64,000 bases of DNA from Daucus carota subsp. sativus. Lineage: Eukaryota; Streptophyta; Magnoliopsida; Apiales; Apiaceae. A program made the translations under genes and the position numbers. A model generated the notes under the pieces. That model did not search any database. It saw nothing but the letters and a program-made list of their open reading frames with translations, and was not told the origin of the DNA. Shown in pieces: positions 10,514 through 22,790 of the stretch (position 1 is its first letter; every line of letters begins with the position of its first letter). Location: assembly GCF_001625215.2 (NCBI RefSeq), contig NC_030383.2, forward strand, positions 4,538,779 through 4,602,778, in the 5' to 3' direction.

Positions 10514-11730
10514 TATAATTTAAGGAGACCCATAAACCCAGATAGAAACAACCCAATTAGCATTTTAATATTTAGTTATTAATAGTTAATAATATAGTAT
10601 AAAACATATTATAAGTTAAAGGGAAGCGTAAACTCAAATACTGATCATAATACTAACCTAATTTTTAATATTTTGATTTAATAGACAATAAAAAATATAT
10701 ATTACAATTTGTTATAAATTAAGGAGGTCCATGGATCGAATATGAAACGGTTTATTAAACTTGATCGACCAATCAACTGAATTTTTCATGTTTCGGTTTT
10801 AATAGTACAATAATAGATAGTATAGTATAGATTTGTAATATTATTTTTAAATTGAGACCATTAGAGTACTTAAAAATAACGTTAATATATTTTGGTCAAA
10901 AAATATCACCATTTATTTATTAATAACTATATATTAATAACATTATATATATATATATACACACACACACAAACACATACACATACACATATTGCTTGTG
11001 TTAATTATAGAAGATCGGTTTTTTTAGTTAGAAAATATTAAAAAGATAATGTGTTTTAGTTAAAAAGGTAATTACTGTATTCTTCGATGTTCATTTTGAA
11101 GATTGAATTTTTTAGTTAGAAAATATAAATAAGATAACACATTTTAGTTAAAAAGATATTTGTTTATATAGATAGGCTTGTATTTCGGCCCAAAGTTAAA
11201 AAGAATAATTAGTTATTTAGATAGATCCGTATTTCGGCTCAAGTACCGAGCGACCAAACTTTCAATGTTTTGGCTTTAATAGTAAAAAAGATAACATATT
11301 TTAGTAAAAAGAATAATTGGTTATATAGATTAGCCTGTATTTCAGCTCAAAGTTAAAAATAATAATTAGTTATATAGATAAGTTCATATTTCGTAGTTTC
11401 GTATTTCGAACCAAGTACTGACCGAGCAAACTTTCAAAGTTTTGGCTTTAATAGTAAAAAGATAACATATTTTAGTTAAAAAGAATAATTGATTATATAG
11501 ATAGGCCTGTATTTCGGCCCAAAATTAAAAAATTAGATTAGTTATATAGATAGGCCCATATTTTGGCCCAAGTACCGAACGACACTTGTAGTAAAAAAGA
11601 ATTATTGATTATATCGATAGGCCTATATTTCAACCCAAAATTAAAAAAATTGATTAGTTATATAGACGGGCCCATATTTTGGCCAAAGTACCAAATTTTT
11701 AATGTTTCGGTTTTAATAGTATAGTATAGA
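10514..11730 (-). mobile_element. Helitron-like sequence, minus strand, with inverted partner at 53437-54280
   Basis: Read on the minus strand it starts TCTATACTATACTATT at 11730, preceded by A, a Helitron 5' end. A related end-like stretch lies near 10840. The body carries a repeated phrase (TTATATAGATAGGCC..TATTTCGGCCCAAAG) at least four times between 11160 and 11690. An inverted diverged copy lies at 53437-54280. The 3' end (hairpin plus CTRR) was not found, so the left limit is uncertain. TA and CA dinucleotide runs lie at about 10945-10990. Confidence 0.55.
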
Positions 11731-12173
11731 TGAGCCAAATTATAGATATCATGATAAATTTATAATGAAAATTTTATTATTTTACTAATTTCAATTAATA
11801 TAATGGTATACATGACGGTGAAATTATTATTATTTAGTTTAGCTTTCATATTATTGGAACAACATATATTAAATATCTATTAAAAAAACATATATTAAAT
11901 ATATACTAAACAATTACATCTTTTATTTTTCAATAATTTCAAATATAATATAATATAATATAATTATCAGAATTTGATATTCATTCTGATTACAAATGCA
12001 TCCAAAGAAACATTCCATCTCATGCACATTCACATATAATTTTCAGTGAATCTCTGTATCTCCTCCTGTAATTTTCTCTTTTTTCTCTCTTATCTATGTA
12101 CTGATTTTTGTATTAGGATTTAGGTGTGGTTTTGGGTGTTTACCTTTTCTGGATGTGCTTAGATTTAATATAT
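11731..12173. other. AT-rich non-coding stretch
   Basis: No coding sense or recognised repeat. A short (ATAAT)n-like run lies near 11945-11965. Confidence 0.4.
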
Positions 12174-12357
12174 CGGTTTTTCTAGTGTGTGCCCTATGGG
12201 CACATGCTAAGCACGGAAACTCATAAATTTGGTGTGTTTTGATTGGTGTGAATGCAGGGGGCCATGATTATTAAAAAGATGTAAGCCAATCAAAACAAAG
12301 AAAAGCTATCAAATTTTGTGCTTATTGTGTGTCCATGGGCACACCATAGAAAAACCG
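12174..12357. mobile_element. Small MITE, Mutator-like, 184 bp (family 1, member 1)
   Basis: Inverted ends CGGTTTTTCTA...GTGTGCCC and GGGCACACC...TAGAAAAACCG. It is flanked by a perfect 9-bp target duplication TTAATATAT (12165-12173 and 12358-12366), typical of Mutator-like elements. Non-coding. A second member lies at 27396-27589. Confidence 0.85.
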
Positions 12358-12366
12358 TTAATATAT

Positions 12367-13500
12367 TAATGTCTGAGCTTGAGCATTAATTATTTAAGCA
12401 CTACTAAAAATTCAGCTTAGCTTATTTGAGAAAAGAAAAGTCCAGATCAACTTGACTATGTTCTATTTGTGGCCAAACATGTTACTGTTCTGCAATGGCT
12501 CATTATAGAACACGCCACAGACATTTACCTCCACATTTACATATGCCTCCTTTCGGAAAACCTACTAGCAACTACATTTTTCATTACTGTGTTATGCTTT
12601 ATATGGCTAGTTTCTTGTTCTACATATCTAGGGAACACTGATCAATACTAAACCCCTAGTTTTTGTATGCCCGATAAATATGTTTTCTTTTTCTAAAATT
12701 TGAAATTTCACTAAACGGGGCAAAATGGTGTGGCACTAAGATTTGAATTATATTTAAATTAGAATGTAAAACAATCCAATCATGACAAACAAAGAATTTT
12801 AGGGTGTCATACTCTTTGTTCGTGACTACTTACCATGATGAGATGAGACAAGTCTCCATCCACAGACAAAGAATATTTCATTTCTTGTTTATAAGATAAT
12901 TATTGGAATTTTGAATAAAGAATTTGTTCAAAATTTAGGATATGAGTCGGAGGAGGACATACATTTCATTTTAATTTTTAACACATAATATTTTATGGCA
13001 AATCTGAATAAAGGTTTGGAATCGTTCTTATATTAACTGTGAGTAACCTTACAATATTAGGTAGGTTTGGTGAAAGTTTGTGATACATATGCTATCCTCG
13101 ATTAATGATTTTTAAACAAATGTGAATTATTTATTATATTCTACAAACAATGATACAATTGATGGAAGACCTCTAAATGAGACATGATTTGGACATGTGA
13201 ATATGAAGAATATAAGATACAAGGAGGTTCATAAAATTTGTAACGTCCACATTGATAAGATTTAAAATGTTCAGGACTTTATAGATGTAAGTAACTAAAT
13301 AATGTGCACCAAGTTGCTATTTTTTCTGAACTAACTTAGTGTGGGTTATTAAGAATGCCTCCGTGTTATAAACTTGAGTTGTTAAAAATGGAATTGTATC
13401 AGAGCCAGTATGCTGATATAAAAGGCATTGAAAAAGGAGATCGCACACCACCAGCAGATAGGGTACATAAAGAGCATTTTCAGAGGGGTATGTACAAAAA
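12367..13500. other. Non-coding stretch, single copy in this window
   Basis: No convincing gene. The last 120 bases (from about 13400) include GCTGATATAAAAGGCATTG, which recurs at 21077 and 49563 and marks return to the array spacer. Confidence 0.4.
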
Positions 13501-13609
13501 TTAGAGGGGAATTAAGGGGGGAGCAGCCTGTATATGAGCTTTTCTACGTGGGTATTTACGAAAATGAGAGGGAAATTAAGGGGGGAGCAGCCTGTATATG
13601 AGCTTTTCG
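13501..13609. repeat. Direct duplication of about 45 bases, period about 63
   Basis: The phrase ATTAAGGGGGGAGCAGCCTG with its flanks occurs twice, at about 13501-13544 and 13565-13608. The sister spacer at 27080-27125 has one copy, so the duplication is specific to unit A. Confidence 0.8.
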
Positions 13610-14885
13610 AACATCGTCAGTGTAACCTAAACAAGAACTCGCTGCAAAATATCATTAGGATGTCTGTAAGTTCTGTATTCAGCACTTTTAATAGATGTTG
13701 GGACTCAAACCTGTCCACATATATCAGACTTATCCAAATCCGAAATGACTCGCTAAAGTAACCAATCGAGCCGATTCTTAAGCTCTGATCCTTAACAATA
13801 TTTCAAGAAACAAAAAGCTTACATAAACTCTGGTTAGGGAAGCCCAGTCGATGACCTGCAACTAAAAGATGACATAATAAAAATTCACAAGACAATTACC
13901 ATTTCCAGGCAAGCAAATATTGGAGAGAGGATCGAGCAATTGTATCTCAACTTTGGATACACGCAAAAAGCACATAGAAGATCAGGACCCGGCAGCTGTT
14001 CCTCGAGAACGAATACAGAAGTTCCCCAACATGCAGAGCTTGTACATGAATCAAGTTATCCTGAACATCATTTGACACAAACCGTATGCATTCCTCATAA
14101 TCATACACAAGAACTTATATTCTCAGCCTATATATGATGTGACCTACATATGATGTAGTATATCCAATAGTCACCAGAGTAATTTCTAAGCTAAAAATAC
14201 AATAAATACTTTTTAATGTTTTTTAGTAAATTGTGGAACACGTACCGCTTGCAACTATTTGTGCTTCCATTTCTGCAATAAGCAATAAGATACTACAAGT
14301 TTATAATTAATTGCTTGGTCTTTCTAGCTTGGTCTTTCTTACATTGGATTTGGTTGTTACAGGCATATAGTTGTGCTCACATATTGTTTTTGTTGCAGCA
14401 TTTATATATAAAATAGAAGATTTCAATAAATTAAAAATTATTTCATTCTATTGTTTTAATTATATTTCTATATATAACATTCGTTTCATCAATTAAAATT
14501 TATATTATAGTTATTTTATCTATAATAACTATTTATGAAAATTAGGTACGGCAACGAATAATTCTATAAAAAATAATATTTTTAATTCAAATCTTTCTTT
14601 GATAAAATATTATACAACAACAATCATTATTTTCAAAATGAGAAATTTATAATTTATAATCAATGACCACCCTTTGTAATACACACACTAATATCATGAC
14701 AAATAGATAAGTGATTAAATAGTTTCTCATATTCTTTAATCTGACGCTAATTTAAATTTATTTGATCATCAGATTTTCATATTCCTTCCAAACTAATGGA
14801 GAGAAGAACCAAGTTGCTCGGCACTGATATAGGCATACAACAATGGTGGGAGATGCTTTTACCCACTTAACACATGGATAACAAA
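13610..14885. repeat. Array spacer, unit A (distal part)
   Basis: Non-coding. It aligns by eye with 27120-28400 and, in parts, with 20190-21310 and 52266-52560. No gene was recognised. Confidence 0.65.
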
Positions 14886-15107
14886 GGGCCTTTGTTTGGC
14901 GGAAGTCACTTCTTCTGTCTTCTGTTTTTCTTGACCCGTTTGTGTAAATAAGTAGAAGCACTTTTAAGAAGCTAAGAATGCTAGTTTCTCTCTCAAAACT
15001 TCTATTTTTTTTCCAAACACTTTATTAACTTATTTACTTCTCACTTTTACTCCACTTCTTTAATTTAAGCAAAGAGTCACTTCTTTTAAACTACCCCAAA
15101 CGGTCCC
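14886..15107. mobile_element. Candidate hAT-type MITE, 222 bp
   Basis: Imperfect ends GGGCCTTTGTTTGG and CCAAACGGTCCC, and subterminal AAGTCACTTCTT / GAGTCACTTCTT. The spacer near 55925 lacks this stretch. No clear target duplication was found. Confidence 0.5.
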
Positions 15108-15610
15108 AAAGATTTGTATATACAGTACTCGTTTCTTGTCAAAAATTTTTGCAACGCTCAACCATAAAAATACAATTTCAACCCCTGTTTCTTGATGCTC
15201 TTTGAACTTTGACACTAAAGGACGGGGTTGTGAACTTTGACTTAGTTTAATTTTCATCAAATATAGATAATGTAAAGTTTGTTTGTGTTGGTAGAACAAT
15301 TTAGAGATGAAGATGGAATTTTTAAAATACCAATATCCAGCAAATATAACTAAATTGTATTGTTTTGAGGCGTGATACTATCACTTTGTTTAAGGATTTA
15401 TTTCGTCCCAATTGATAAACAATTTGCTAAGAGATTACTAGCGAAACTGTTCTCATTGGATACAACAAAGTATGAAGGATGACTCACATCATTTTTAAAT
15501 AAAAAAATTTAAAGATACAAACACACAAATATCTTTTTCATTTTATTGGTTCTATAAAACAATATTTCAACAGTTCGTGTATTGCATATATGCAAAGACA
15601 GGAGATGAAT
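15108..15610. repeat. Array spacer downstream of helicase copy B
   Basis: Non-coding. Aligns with 28400-28845 and 55975-56570, so the 3' flank of the helicase gene was duplicated with it. Confidence 0.65.
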
Positions 15611-16830
15611 TCAGTACAAAATTATTAACACGGCTAAGTAATAATGCCTAGGCCTAGCCTTCCTGTCTAAAGCTTTGGATGCCATCCTCTTCTTGTCCTG
15701 GAGATCCAGTATCCGCTCCTGGATGCTGTTTCGGGCAATGATTCGTACCACAGTCACCTCTTTCGTTTGCCCTATCTGGTGTACTCTGTTTATTGCTTGT
15801 TCATCAACTTCTGGATTCCACCATGGCTCCAGGAGGTACACCCTATTAGCAGCCGCGAGATCAACTCCGGTATATGATGCCCTTAGACTGGCAAGCAAAA
15901 CCGTGGGACCGTGAGGAGCTGGCACACCAAAATCTTTGATGACTTGAGCCCTCTTTTTTGCGTTCATTGATCCATCCAAACGCAATACGTAGCCAGCAGT
16001 CTTCAGAGGCTTTTCAAGTAAGATCAGCATCTTCCTGAACTGTGAGAAGACAACAGACTTTGCTGTGGGGTCCTGATCCCGTGCTTCTGATAGAAGTTTC
16101 AGGAGAGCAGTTATCTTGGATGATCTACCGGAAGAGGCCATTTCGGCATTACTTTTTTCTGTTGGAGATGAGAAAATATCAGACTCTGATAGATCATGCC
16201 GGCAAAGAGGGCAGCAGCGTCTGCCACATCTCAGGGTCTTTAGGATGGAGGACTGGCATCATATGTAAGAACATCGTGTGATCACAATGTTTGTTGGCGA
16301 CGAATGCAGATCGGACAGTCAAATTCTTCACCGTCGTCTAGTATTGCCACCATCTTCTTCGATCACAAACTCTGGGTTGTTATAGAAATCTGCTTGCATT
16401 CGATTATGCTTGTAAGTACGTGTTCATTATGACATCTCTCAAGGGTATACAAAGATTTCATCTCAAAACTTTTTAAAATTTGACATAATTTAGTCAATAT
16501 AACACATAAGCATATAAATTGAGTTATATGGACGCCCTTTAGATCTCGATTTTTGAACATGTAGAAACGAAATGAAGGCATACAGAAAACATAACATATC
16601 AATAATAATTAATATCATACCATGATTTACAAAATGATTTTATACCATCTCTTAACATCTGGATTGTGAAGCAATCCACATACTCATAAAATCCCAAATA
16701 GTGAAAAATGTTGGGCAAAGAATAATAAAAAGCAAAAATAGTGCTACTTACAAGAAGACTTGCATACTTGCGCCGTAACCGATGAAGACTTCGCCAAACC
16801 CAATTTTACTAATGTACCAAGAACAACCTC
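15611..16830 (-). pseudogene. SMARCA3-like helicase fragment, array copy B
   Basis: C-terminal exon of the helicase. An open stretch at 15611-16141 covers SFSQFRK-type helicase_C start (SVVFSQFRKMLILL), LDGSM, LLASLRA, EPWWNPEVDEQA and motif VI as VHQIGQ, where the usual second Arg is Gln. The RING region (16142-16350) is frameshifted: DGEEFDCPIC can be read, but the later Cys/His ligands fall out of frame behind stops. The C-terminus has lost the DIRTLLSL ending. Bases 16745-16830 match the chimeric 5' end of copies A and C, so exon 1 and exon 2 are deleted here. Confidence 0.88.
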
Positions 16831-17405
16831 GATGATAAAATACCTAAAAGATTAAAAACAAGATTTATCAAACAAATGATTTTAACAGACAAATGTAAAT
16901 CGATTCAATTTTATCAAATCACCACACATACTCGGAAACAACAATTTCAATCATCCGATCTACTTTTTGAATGGATCTCCACCATAGCAATTGCATCAAT
17001 ACTTCCTTTGGAAAGGACCGTGCTGGTGATGTGATGACTTTAAATATGTATGTAGATCTGTATAACATCTATACAGTACCCACATATGTAAAACATATTT
17101 GAGTTGAAAACTGGGAGTTCATTCTTTCTATCAGTAGATGGAGAAATATGTAGATATCAAGAGGCGGTGAAACCAAGGTGAATGATTGCTAATAGCCAAA
17201 GCTATGTTGGGGTATTAATTGAGATTTTAAATGATTTTTTTTCATCTATTAAATTCAGTGATATTGTATTCGGATTTTATCAAATGTATCAAATTCTTGG
17301 GATATTCAATTAAGATTTTAAATCATGCTACAAAATCTGGTGGTATTCAATGTGAATTTTAATTTAAGCTAATAAATATGATGGTATTCAATTGAGATTA
17401 TTTAA
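16831..17405. repeat. Array spacer, unit B
   Basis: Non-coding. Matches 940-1460 and 22810-23330. Confidence 0.65.
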
Positions 17406-17721
17406 GGGTCATCTACCCTCACAGCCGTGTGTCAGGGAGGGCTATCTAACACACTGTACGAGGCCGTTAACTCTATATTTTAAGGGTTTATATTCAATCT
17501 TATTTTTTAATGGATTCGCTATATATATCCGCCGAACGGGAATTGGCCTTTCTGTAGTGGATAATATTCGCGGAATGAAACTTTTCCGGTCTGCGGATAT
17601 TAATAGCAAATCCATTAAAAAATAATATTGAATCTGAACCCTTAAAATATAGATCCAACGGTCCCCGTATAGTGTGTTAGATAAGCCCTCTCTGACACAT
17701 GAGTGTTATGGAACAAGACCC
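17406..17721. mobile_element. Hairpin MITE, Mutator-like, 316 bp (family 2, member 1)
   Basis: Nearly the whole element is one inverted repeat: GGGTCATCT... pairs with ...CAAGACCC, and the arms share GTGTGTCAG, GGGCTATCTAACACACT and TATTTTAAGGGTT. Flanks are TTATTTAA and TTCCTTAA, a diverged 8-bp target duplication. Related spacers at 1440 and 23320 read TTATTTAAAAT without it. Non-coding. Its ends resemble those of 50962-52265. Confidence 0.82.
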
Positions 17722-19090
17722 TTCCTTAAAATCCATTATTGTAAAAAGCGGGAAATGGACTTAATCGGTGAAGTTACGGAACAAGGATTAATCGGAGATT
17801 AATTGGATTGATCGGGGATTAATCGGGTGAATAATGAAATAGTCAGATATTCAATCAGTTCGGCGAGTTCCGTATATTAATATTTTCTCCATCTCATATT
17901 TTCTCCATGTTTCTAATTTCATGATAAATTTATCTTGAATTTCTCATTAATATTTCATGATTTTGGACTCTGTTAAACAATATTACAAAATGTGCTATGT
18001 TGGTTGAGAAAATTAAGTTAATTAAAATAATTTTGTTTTCTCAACTGGTCATTTTCGTCTTAGGCTTTTTTTAAGGCTTTTTCTCAGAGAACAAAGAATA
18101 ATATTATGATGCACACCTATGACACAAAATTAGATTATACAAAATTAGATTGTAGATTCTCTACTTAATATGATTGGGAAAAAAAAATAAAATGCAAAAA
18201 TTACTAAATCGAAGGAACATATTCCACTTAATTTGAAATTCATTAGTAAGAGAATGATTAACACAACAAATGGACTCGGCATGCACAGTATCAAATCAAG
18301 TAGGTCTATCTCATAAATTTTATTAGACATCTTAATAATAACATAAACATATCATCTAAAGGAACTCGGAGAAGTTTTTTTATAACTTATATGACAGTCA
18401 CTAATTATCATATGTGTGAAATTATTGAACAACTACGAAAGATAAAACAACCAACTCAAAAAACTATAAATATCTGCCATGTAAGTGCTAACATAATCTT
18501 CAAGGAAAGAATAAGTATATATATAACAATAATACAAGATTTTGTACTGAAATCAACATCTCAAGGATCTTTCTATATGATAAATGATATATGACACGAC
18601 CTAGATTTCCACGAAACGAACTCTACTATTAATAAGGTAATAAAATAATTGTGATGTAATCTAAAGTTTAGCTTACACTTTAAATTAATACTATATCAAA
18701 AGTGATCCTATTTTCAAATATAGTTTAAAAAATTAAAGTAGATTAGAATCTAGGAGGAGAAAACTATTTACGTTATTCTGAAAATTCCCGCAAAACTTTA
18801 TTGGCAATTTGTACTAGCATGAGAAATTTAAAACTAATGTTGAAAACTATAAAGTTAACACTGCTTTCCAAAATATATGGATATAGAATGTGACTTTTAA
18901 GTCCTATGTATTGTGTATTAAAAAATAATATGTCCTTCTGAAATGCAAAGTATATGAACTACCAAAATTATAAACCACTATCACAACTAAACCTAACCTA
19001 AATTGTTCTGTGAATTGTCATTGAATTATGCATTCCTAATAATAATAAACAAGAACCTATATGAAGTAGTAACTCATAGTCATGAAAGTA
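17722..19090. repeat. Array spacer, unit B (continued)
   Basis: Non-coding. Aligns with parts of 8260-9900 and 24730-25900. No gene was recognised. Confidence 0.65.
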
Positions 19091-19091
19091 A

Positions 19092-19121
19092 ATACCATAC
19101 CATACCATACCATACCATACG
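19092..19121. repeat. (ACCAT)n microsatellite
   Basis: About six consecutive ATACC/ACCAT units. Confidence 0.9.
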
Positions 19122-19127
19122 TACAGT

Positions 19128-19220
19128 ATTCCCGCTTAGAGGAGGGTTTGAGGAAGGTAAAATGTACCCAGTCCCATGTACCCGGGCTGTTTCCGTGAAG
19201 ACCCCCGGCTTAGTGCACAA
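19128..19220 (+). mobile_element. Au-like SINE fragment
   Basis: GAGGAAGGTAAAATGTACCC, then GGGCTGTTTCC and GACCCCCGGCTTAGTGCA, resemble the body of plant Au SINEs (recalled, not searched). The tRNA-like 5' end is not convincing, so it looks truncated. Confidence 0.55.
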
Positions 19221-20190
19221 TAAATAAAATAGTGTGTGTGATATAATATTAATATAATACCTTAGCCCATGGCCTTCTTCACATGGGACTTACCTAATGT
19301 TTGTCGATGATGGGTGACAATGATTTGAAACAGAAATATCAAAGTGGATAAACACGGTCATTGCACACTTTCTTGAATTAACTTGATTCCTTCTTGTGTA
19401 ATCCTCTATCCTTATCGGTTCTCCTTTATCTACGCTGCCAAAGCATCACCGCCAATACACTAACCGTATTTCTTTCCTTTCCCACCCCCATGTAATACTG
19501 ACAGGGACGTTTCAAAATACACACTCAAAATCAAAACTAATTTGCCAGGAACTCTGGATGATTTGCATTGTAGACTATGTTGACACGAATTAAGACACCC
19601 CACCCACAAGAATACGGTTGTCACGTCAAAACCATTTAGAAACCCTGTGAAACCTTGCCAAATTCTTCGACGAACCAACTTCCGTGATGTACATCATGAA
19701 GATGGTAAATAAAACTGACTTCACAATACCATTCCGCAACCGCCGTCTAGCCAGTTCTTCGATGATATTTTTAGTGACCACAGGCAACATGTGTTGCAGT
19801 CTGCTCTTCTCGCAAGTCTAATATTCTCAAATATAATATCTGTATTCCAAAGGTTTGATTTCCATGAATTTTGATTCCTGCCCGACGTGTACACAATCCA
19901 GTGAAGAAGGGAAATGGCCTAACAATAATGAGACCATTTTCTAGAAAATGAGAAGAATATCAAACTCGATCGATAAATCACGCAAATATGTCGAGAGATC
20001 CAACAATGCCCACAACATTAGAGCAAGTCAATGTGACTACATGTCAATGTCTAATATGTGAATATGTGATGTGCGTACGTATCATGAAGAAAGCAAGCAA
20101 CACACATGGAATACGTGTGTTAATGGCCAACAAGAGCATCCAAGAATTTTGGGACAAGCATGATGAGAAAATCCCACTTTTATGAACCCT
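19221..20190. other. Sequence found only once in the array, no gene recognised
   Basis: About 970 bases with a more balanced base composition than the surrounding spacers and without a match to the other units. Frames of 60-70 codons occur on both strands, but none has recognisable motifs or splice structure. Confidence 0.45.
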
Positions 20191-21314
20191 ACACAATAAA
20201 TACAATCAATACTTTTTAATGTTTTTAGCAAATTGCGGAACATGTACCGCTTGCAATTATTTGTGCCCCTATTTCAGCAAGTAAGCAATAAGATACAAGT
20301 TTAGAATTAATAGATTGATATTTCTTACATAGGCTTTGGTTGTTACACGCATATAATTGGAGGCATTACACATATAATTCAAAATAGCAAAATAGCACAA
20401 AAGAAAAGAGTGGAAATTGCAGAGTTACTTCAACTCTCCACAGATGCTTGCACATGAAATTTGACATAAATTCTTTCATAATTTGAACTCTGGTTACTCA
20501 TTACGCTGCCATTTTAATTACTTGTCATGGCCTTTCTAAATTGTATGAATTTCTTAGCATTCAAATTAAAATTTCTTAAATTATTATTATTATATATATA
20601 GAGAGAGAGAACATGATATATGGAAGTCCATATAGAAAACATATAGAATTTTAAATTTAAAAGGTTAGAGTGCATTGGAAACTCGATTTTGCATCATTGA
20701 TGATGGCCTGGGGAGGAATTTGAGTAACTCATCTTCAGGTTGCTGAAAATAATTGCATAAAACACCATATAGGTGTATATACATGAATAGCTAGGAACAA
20801 GAAAAAGAACGAACAAAGAATAATACAGTAGGCAAAGGTGATTCATTATTATATATACTGTCACAAAATAAGAAAGATGAATTCAAATAAAGAAAAGAAA
20901 AGAAAGATGAACAACCAAATGGAGTTGAGAGGAAAAAACGAGAATTTAGAAGTTTATGTACCTAAACTGATGAACTTTAATCTCTCTCCTTCAATTTAAT
21001 CAACCATTTATAGTAAAAACATTATTGGACGACATATATCAGCTGTAGAACTCATAAAGGAGTTACACGAAAAAATTGCTGATATAAAAGGCATTGGAAA
21101 AGGAGATCATGGGTTGAACGGATTATGTGAGCATTTGTTTATGAATAGGGAACATATAAATGAAAACACCGAGCATAATTTTTTAAAAGGCAAAATTTAT
21201 AATTTACCCAAAAATACCTTTGATCACCCTTTGTAACACACACTAATATCATGATAAATAGATAAGTGATTTAAATAATTTCTCGTATTATTTAATCTGA
21301 AGCCAATTTAAATA
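20191..21314. repeat. Array spacer, unit B (distal part)
   Basis: Non-coding. Aligns with 26285-27000 and with 49230-49640. It contains a (TA)n(GA)n microsatellite at about 20590-20610. Confidence 0.6.
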
Positions 21315-21508
21315 ATGGCCTATTTGGGAACCATGATTTCCTTTTAAATTCTGAATTTAATCAAATAACCTGTTTGGGAATTCAGATTTGGATTTCATTT
21401 GAAATCCAAACATTCAAATATCAGATTTAGAATTTGAAATGACAAGTAAAATCTTTTCATTTGAAATCCATCATTCGAAATGAAATGCATGTTTCCAAAC
21501 GGTCTCTA
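21315..21508. mobile_element. Candidate MITE with imperfect inverted ends
   Basis: GCCTATTTGGGAACCATG on the left faces TTTCCAAACGGTCTC on the right, with internal repeats of GATTTCATTTGAAATCC. Resembles hAT/Harbinger-type MITEs. Target duplication not resolved. Confidence 0.45.
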
Positions 21509-21519
21509 AAGTATTAATG

Positions 21520-22790
21520 CCCAGGCTTCCTGTCTAAAGCTTTGGATGCCATCCTCTTCTTCCCATCCCGGACCTCCAGTATCCGCTCCTCCATGCTTTT
21601 TCCGGCTATGATTCTTACAATTGTCACCTCTTTCGTTTGTCCTATCCGAAGTACTCTGTCCATTGCTTGTCCATCAACTGCTGGATTCCACCAGGGCCCC
21701 AGGAAGAGGATATGTGCATGCTAAAACTATCTCAGAGATCATGCCTACAAGGCAAAATATACGGGGTCTTAGAGCTATACAAAACAATGTAGTCCATAAA
21801 TGTGAATAAAAGATAGTTCTGTAAAATACCTTCTTTATTGCTGCACGGAAGAGTTGCAATGTGATCTTTAGGGCATAGGTCCAGATGAGTACATGTCTGG
21901 TGGAGTCGAAGAACTATGCCAAGCACAGCCAAATAGTGGTTTCTGACTGTGCCTGTGGAGATGTAATCCTGAACGCCAGTCTTAGCCTCCACTTCCATCT
22001 GATCATAAAGCTCCCTTTCCTCTGCAGCAAGATCGAGAGAACATGAAAAATCTTTCAAATATGTTCTGCTCTTTTGTCCTCCTCAAGCAGATATCTTCCA
22101 TTACAGCCTAACACACAGAACATGAAAAATCTTTCAAATATACAGGCAAAGAATGTTAAAATGTGTAGCTGATGACAGTGAAATATATGTACCTCTAACC
22201 GAGTGACCTCACTACTTGTGTCCACTGGCTTTAGCAGCGTCTTTTTCCAGGAGTGTTTATCTGTAAATGGCTGATACTTCAAAAATGACATGAAAGAATA
22301 CATGTCCATTGTAGTGTTCTGTAGGGGAGTTCCTGTGACCAGCCACCTCCGTCTAGCATTTAACCTAAGTACAGAAGAGGCTTGTGTAGGAGTGGAGTGA
22401 TTAATCAGATGTGCTTCATCCAAAATCACCCTCCACCAAGGTACTTGGAATACGGGTGATCCCGATTCCAGTTCAGACGCCAATAATGAGTACGTGGTCA
22501 GTACCAAATCATACTTTACAAGCTCCATTGGGTCCTTAGTCCTCTGTTCATAATACAAGTAAACACTTAACTTCCCTGGCTTCGTGTGCTTTTTCAATTG
22601 CTCTTTGCACGTCGAAAACACAGAAGTCGAGGACACAACCAATGTTGTCCTGGAAGCTACAAGATCAATCAAATTAGACGCATTTCCAGCAGAGGACACA
22701 ACCAATGTTACTGTGCAAGACTTGCATACTTGCACAGTAACACCTGAAGACCAAATAAAACCCAATTTTACTGATGTACCAAGAACAATC
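21520..22790 (-). pseudogene. SMARCA3-like helicase fragment, array copy C
   Basis: Three helicase pieces in order on the minus strand. The 3' part of exon 1 (about 22198-22690) carries ILDEAHL and TGTP. Exon 2 (about 21830-22050) reads AAEERELYDQMEVEAKTGVQDY. The last piece (21530-21710) keeps only PWWNPAVD, motif VI as VLRIGQTKEV, and KKRMASKALDRKPG. The RING and helicase_C motifs in between are deleted. The 5' end carries the same foreign sequence and 13-bp inverted repeat as copy A, so A and C were duplicated after that truncation. An ATG at 22765 opens 236 codons, including a read-through of the exon 1/2 intron. Confidence 0.87.
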
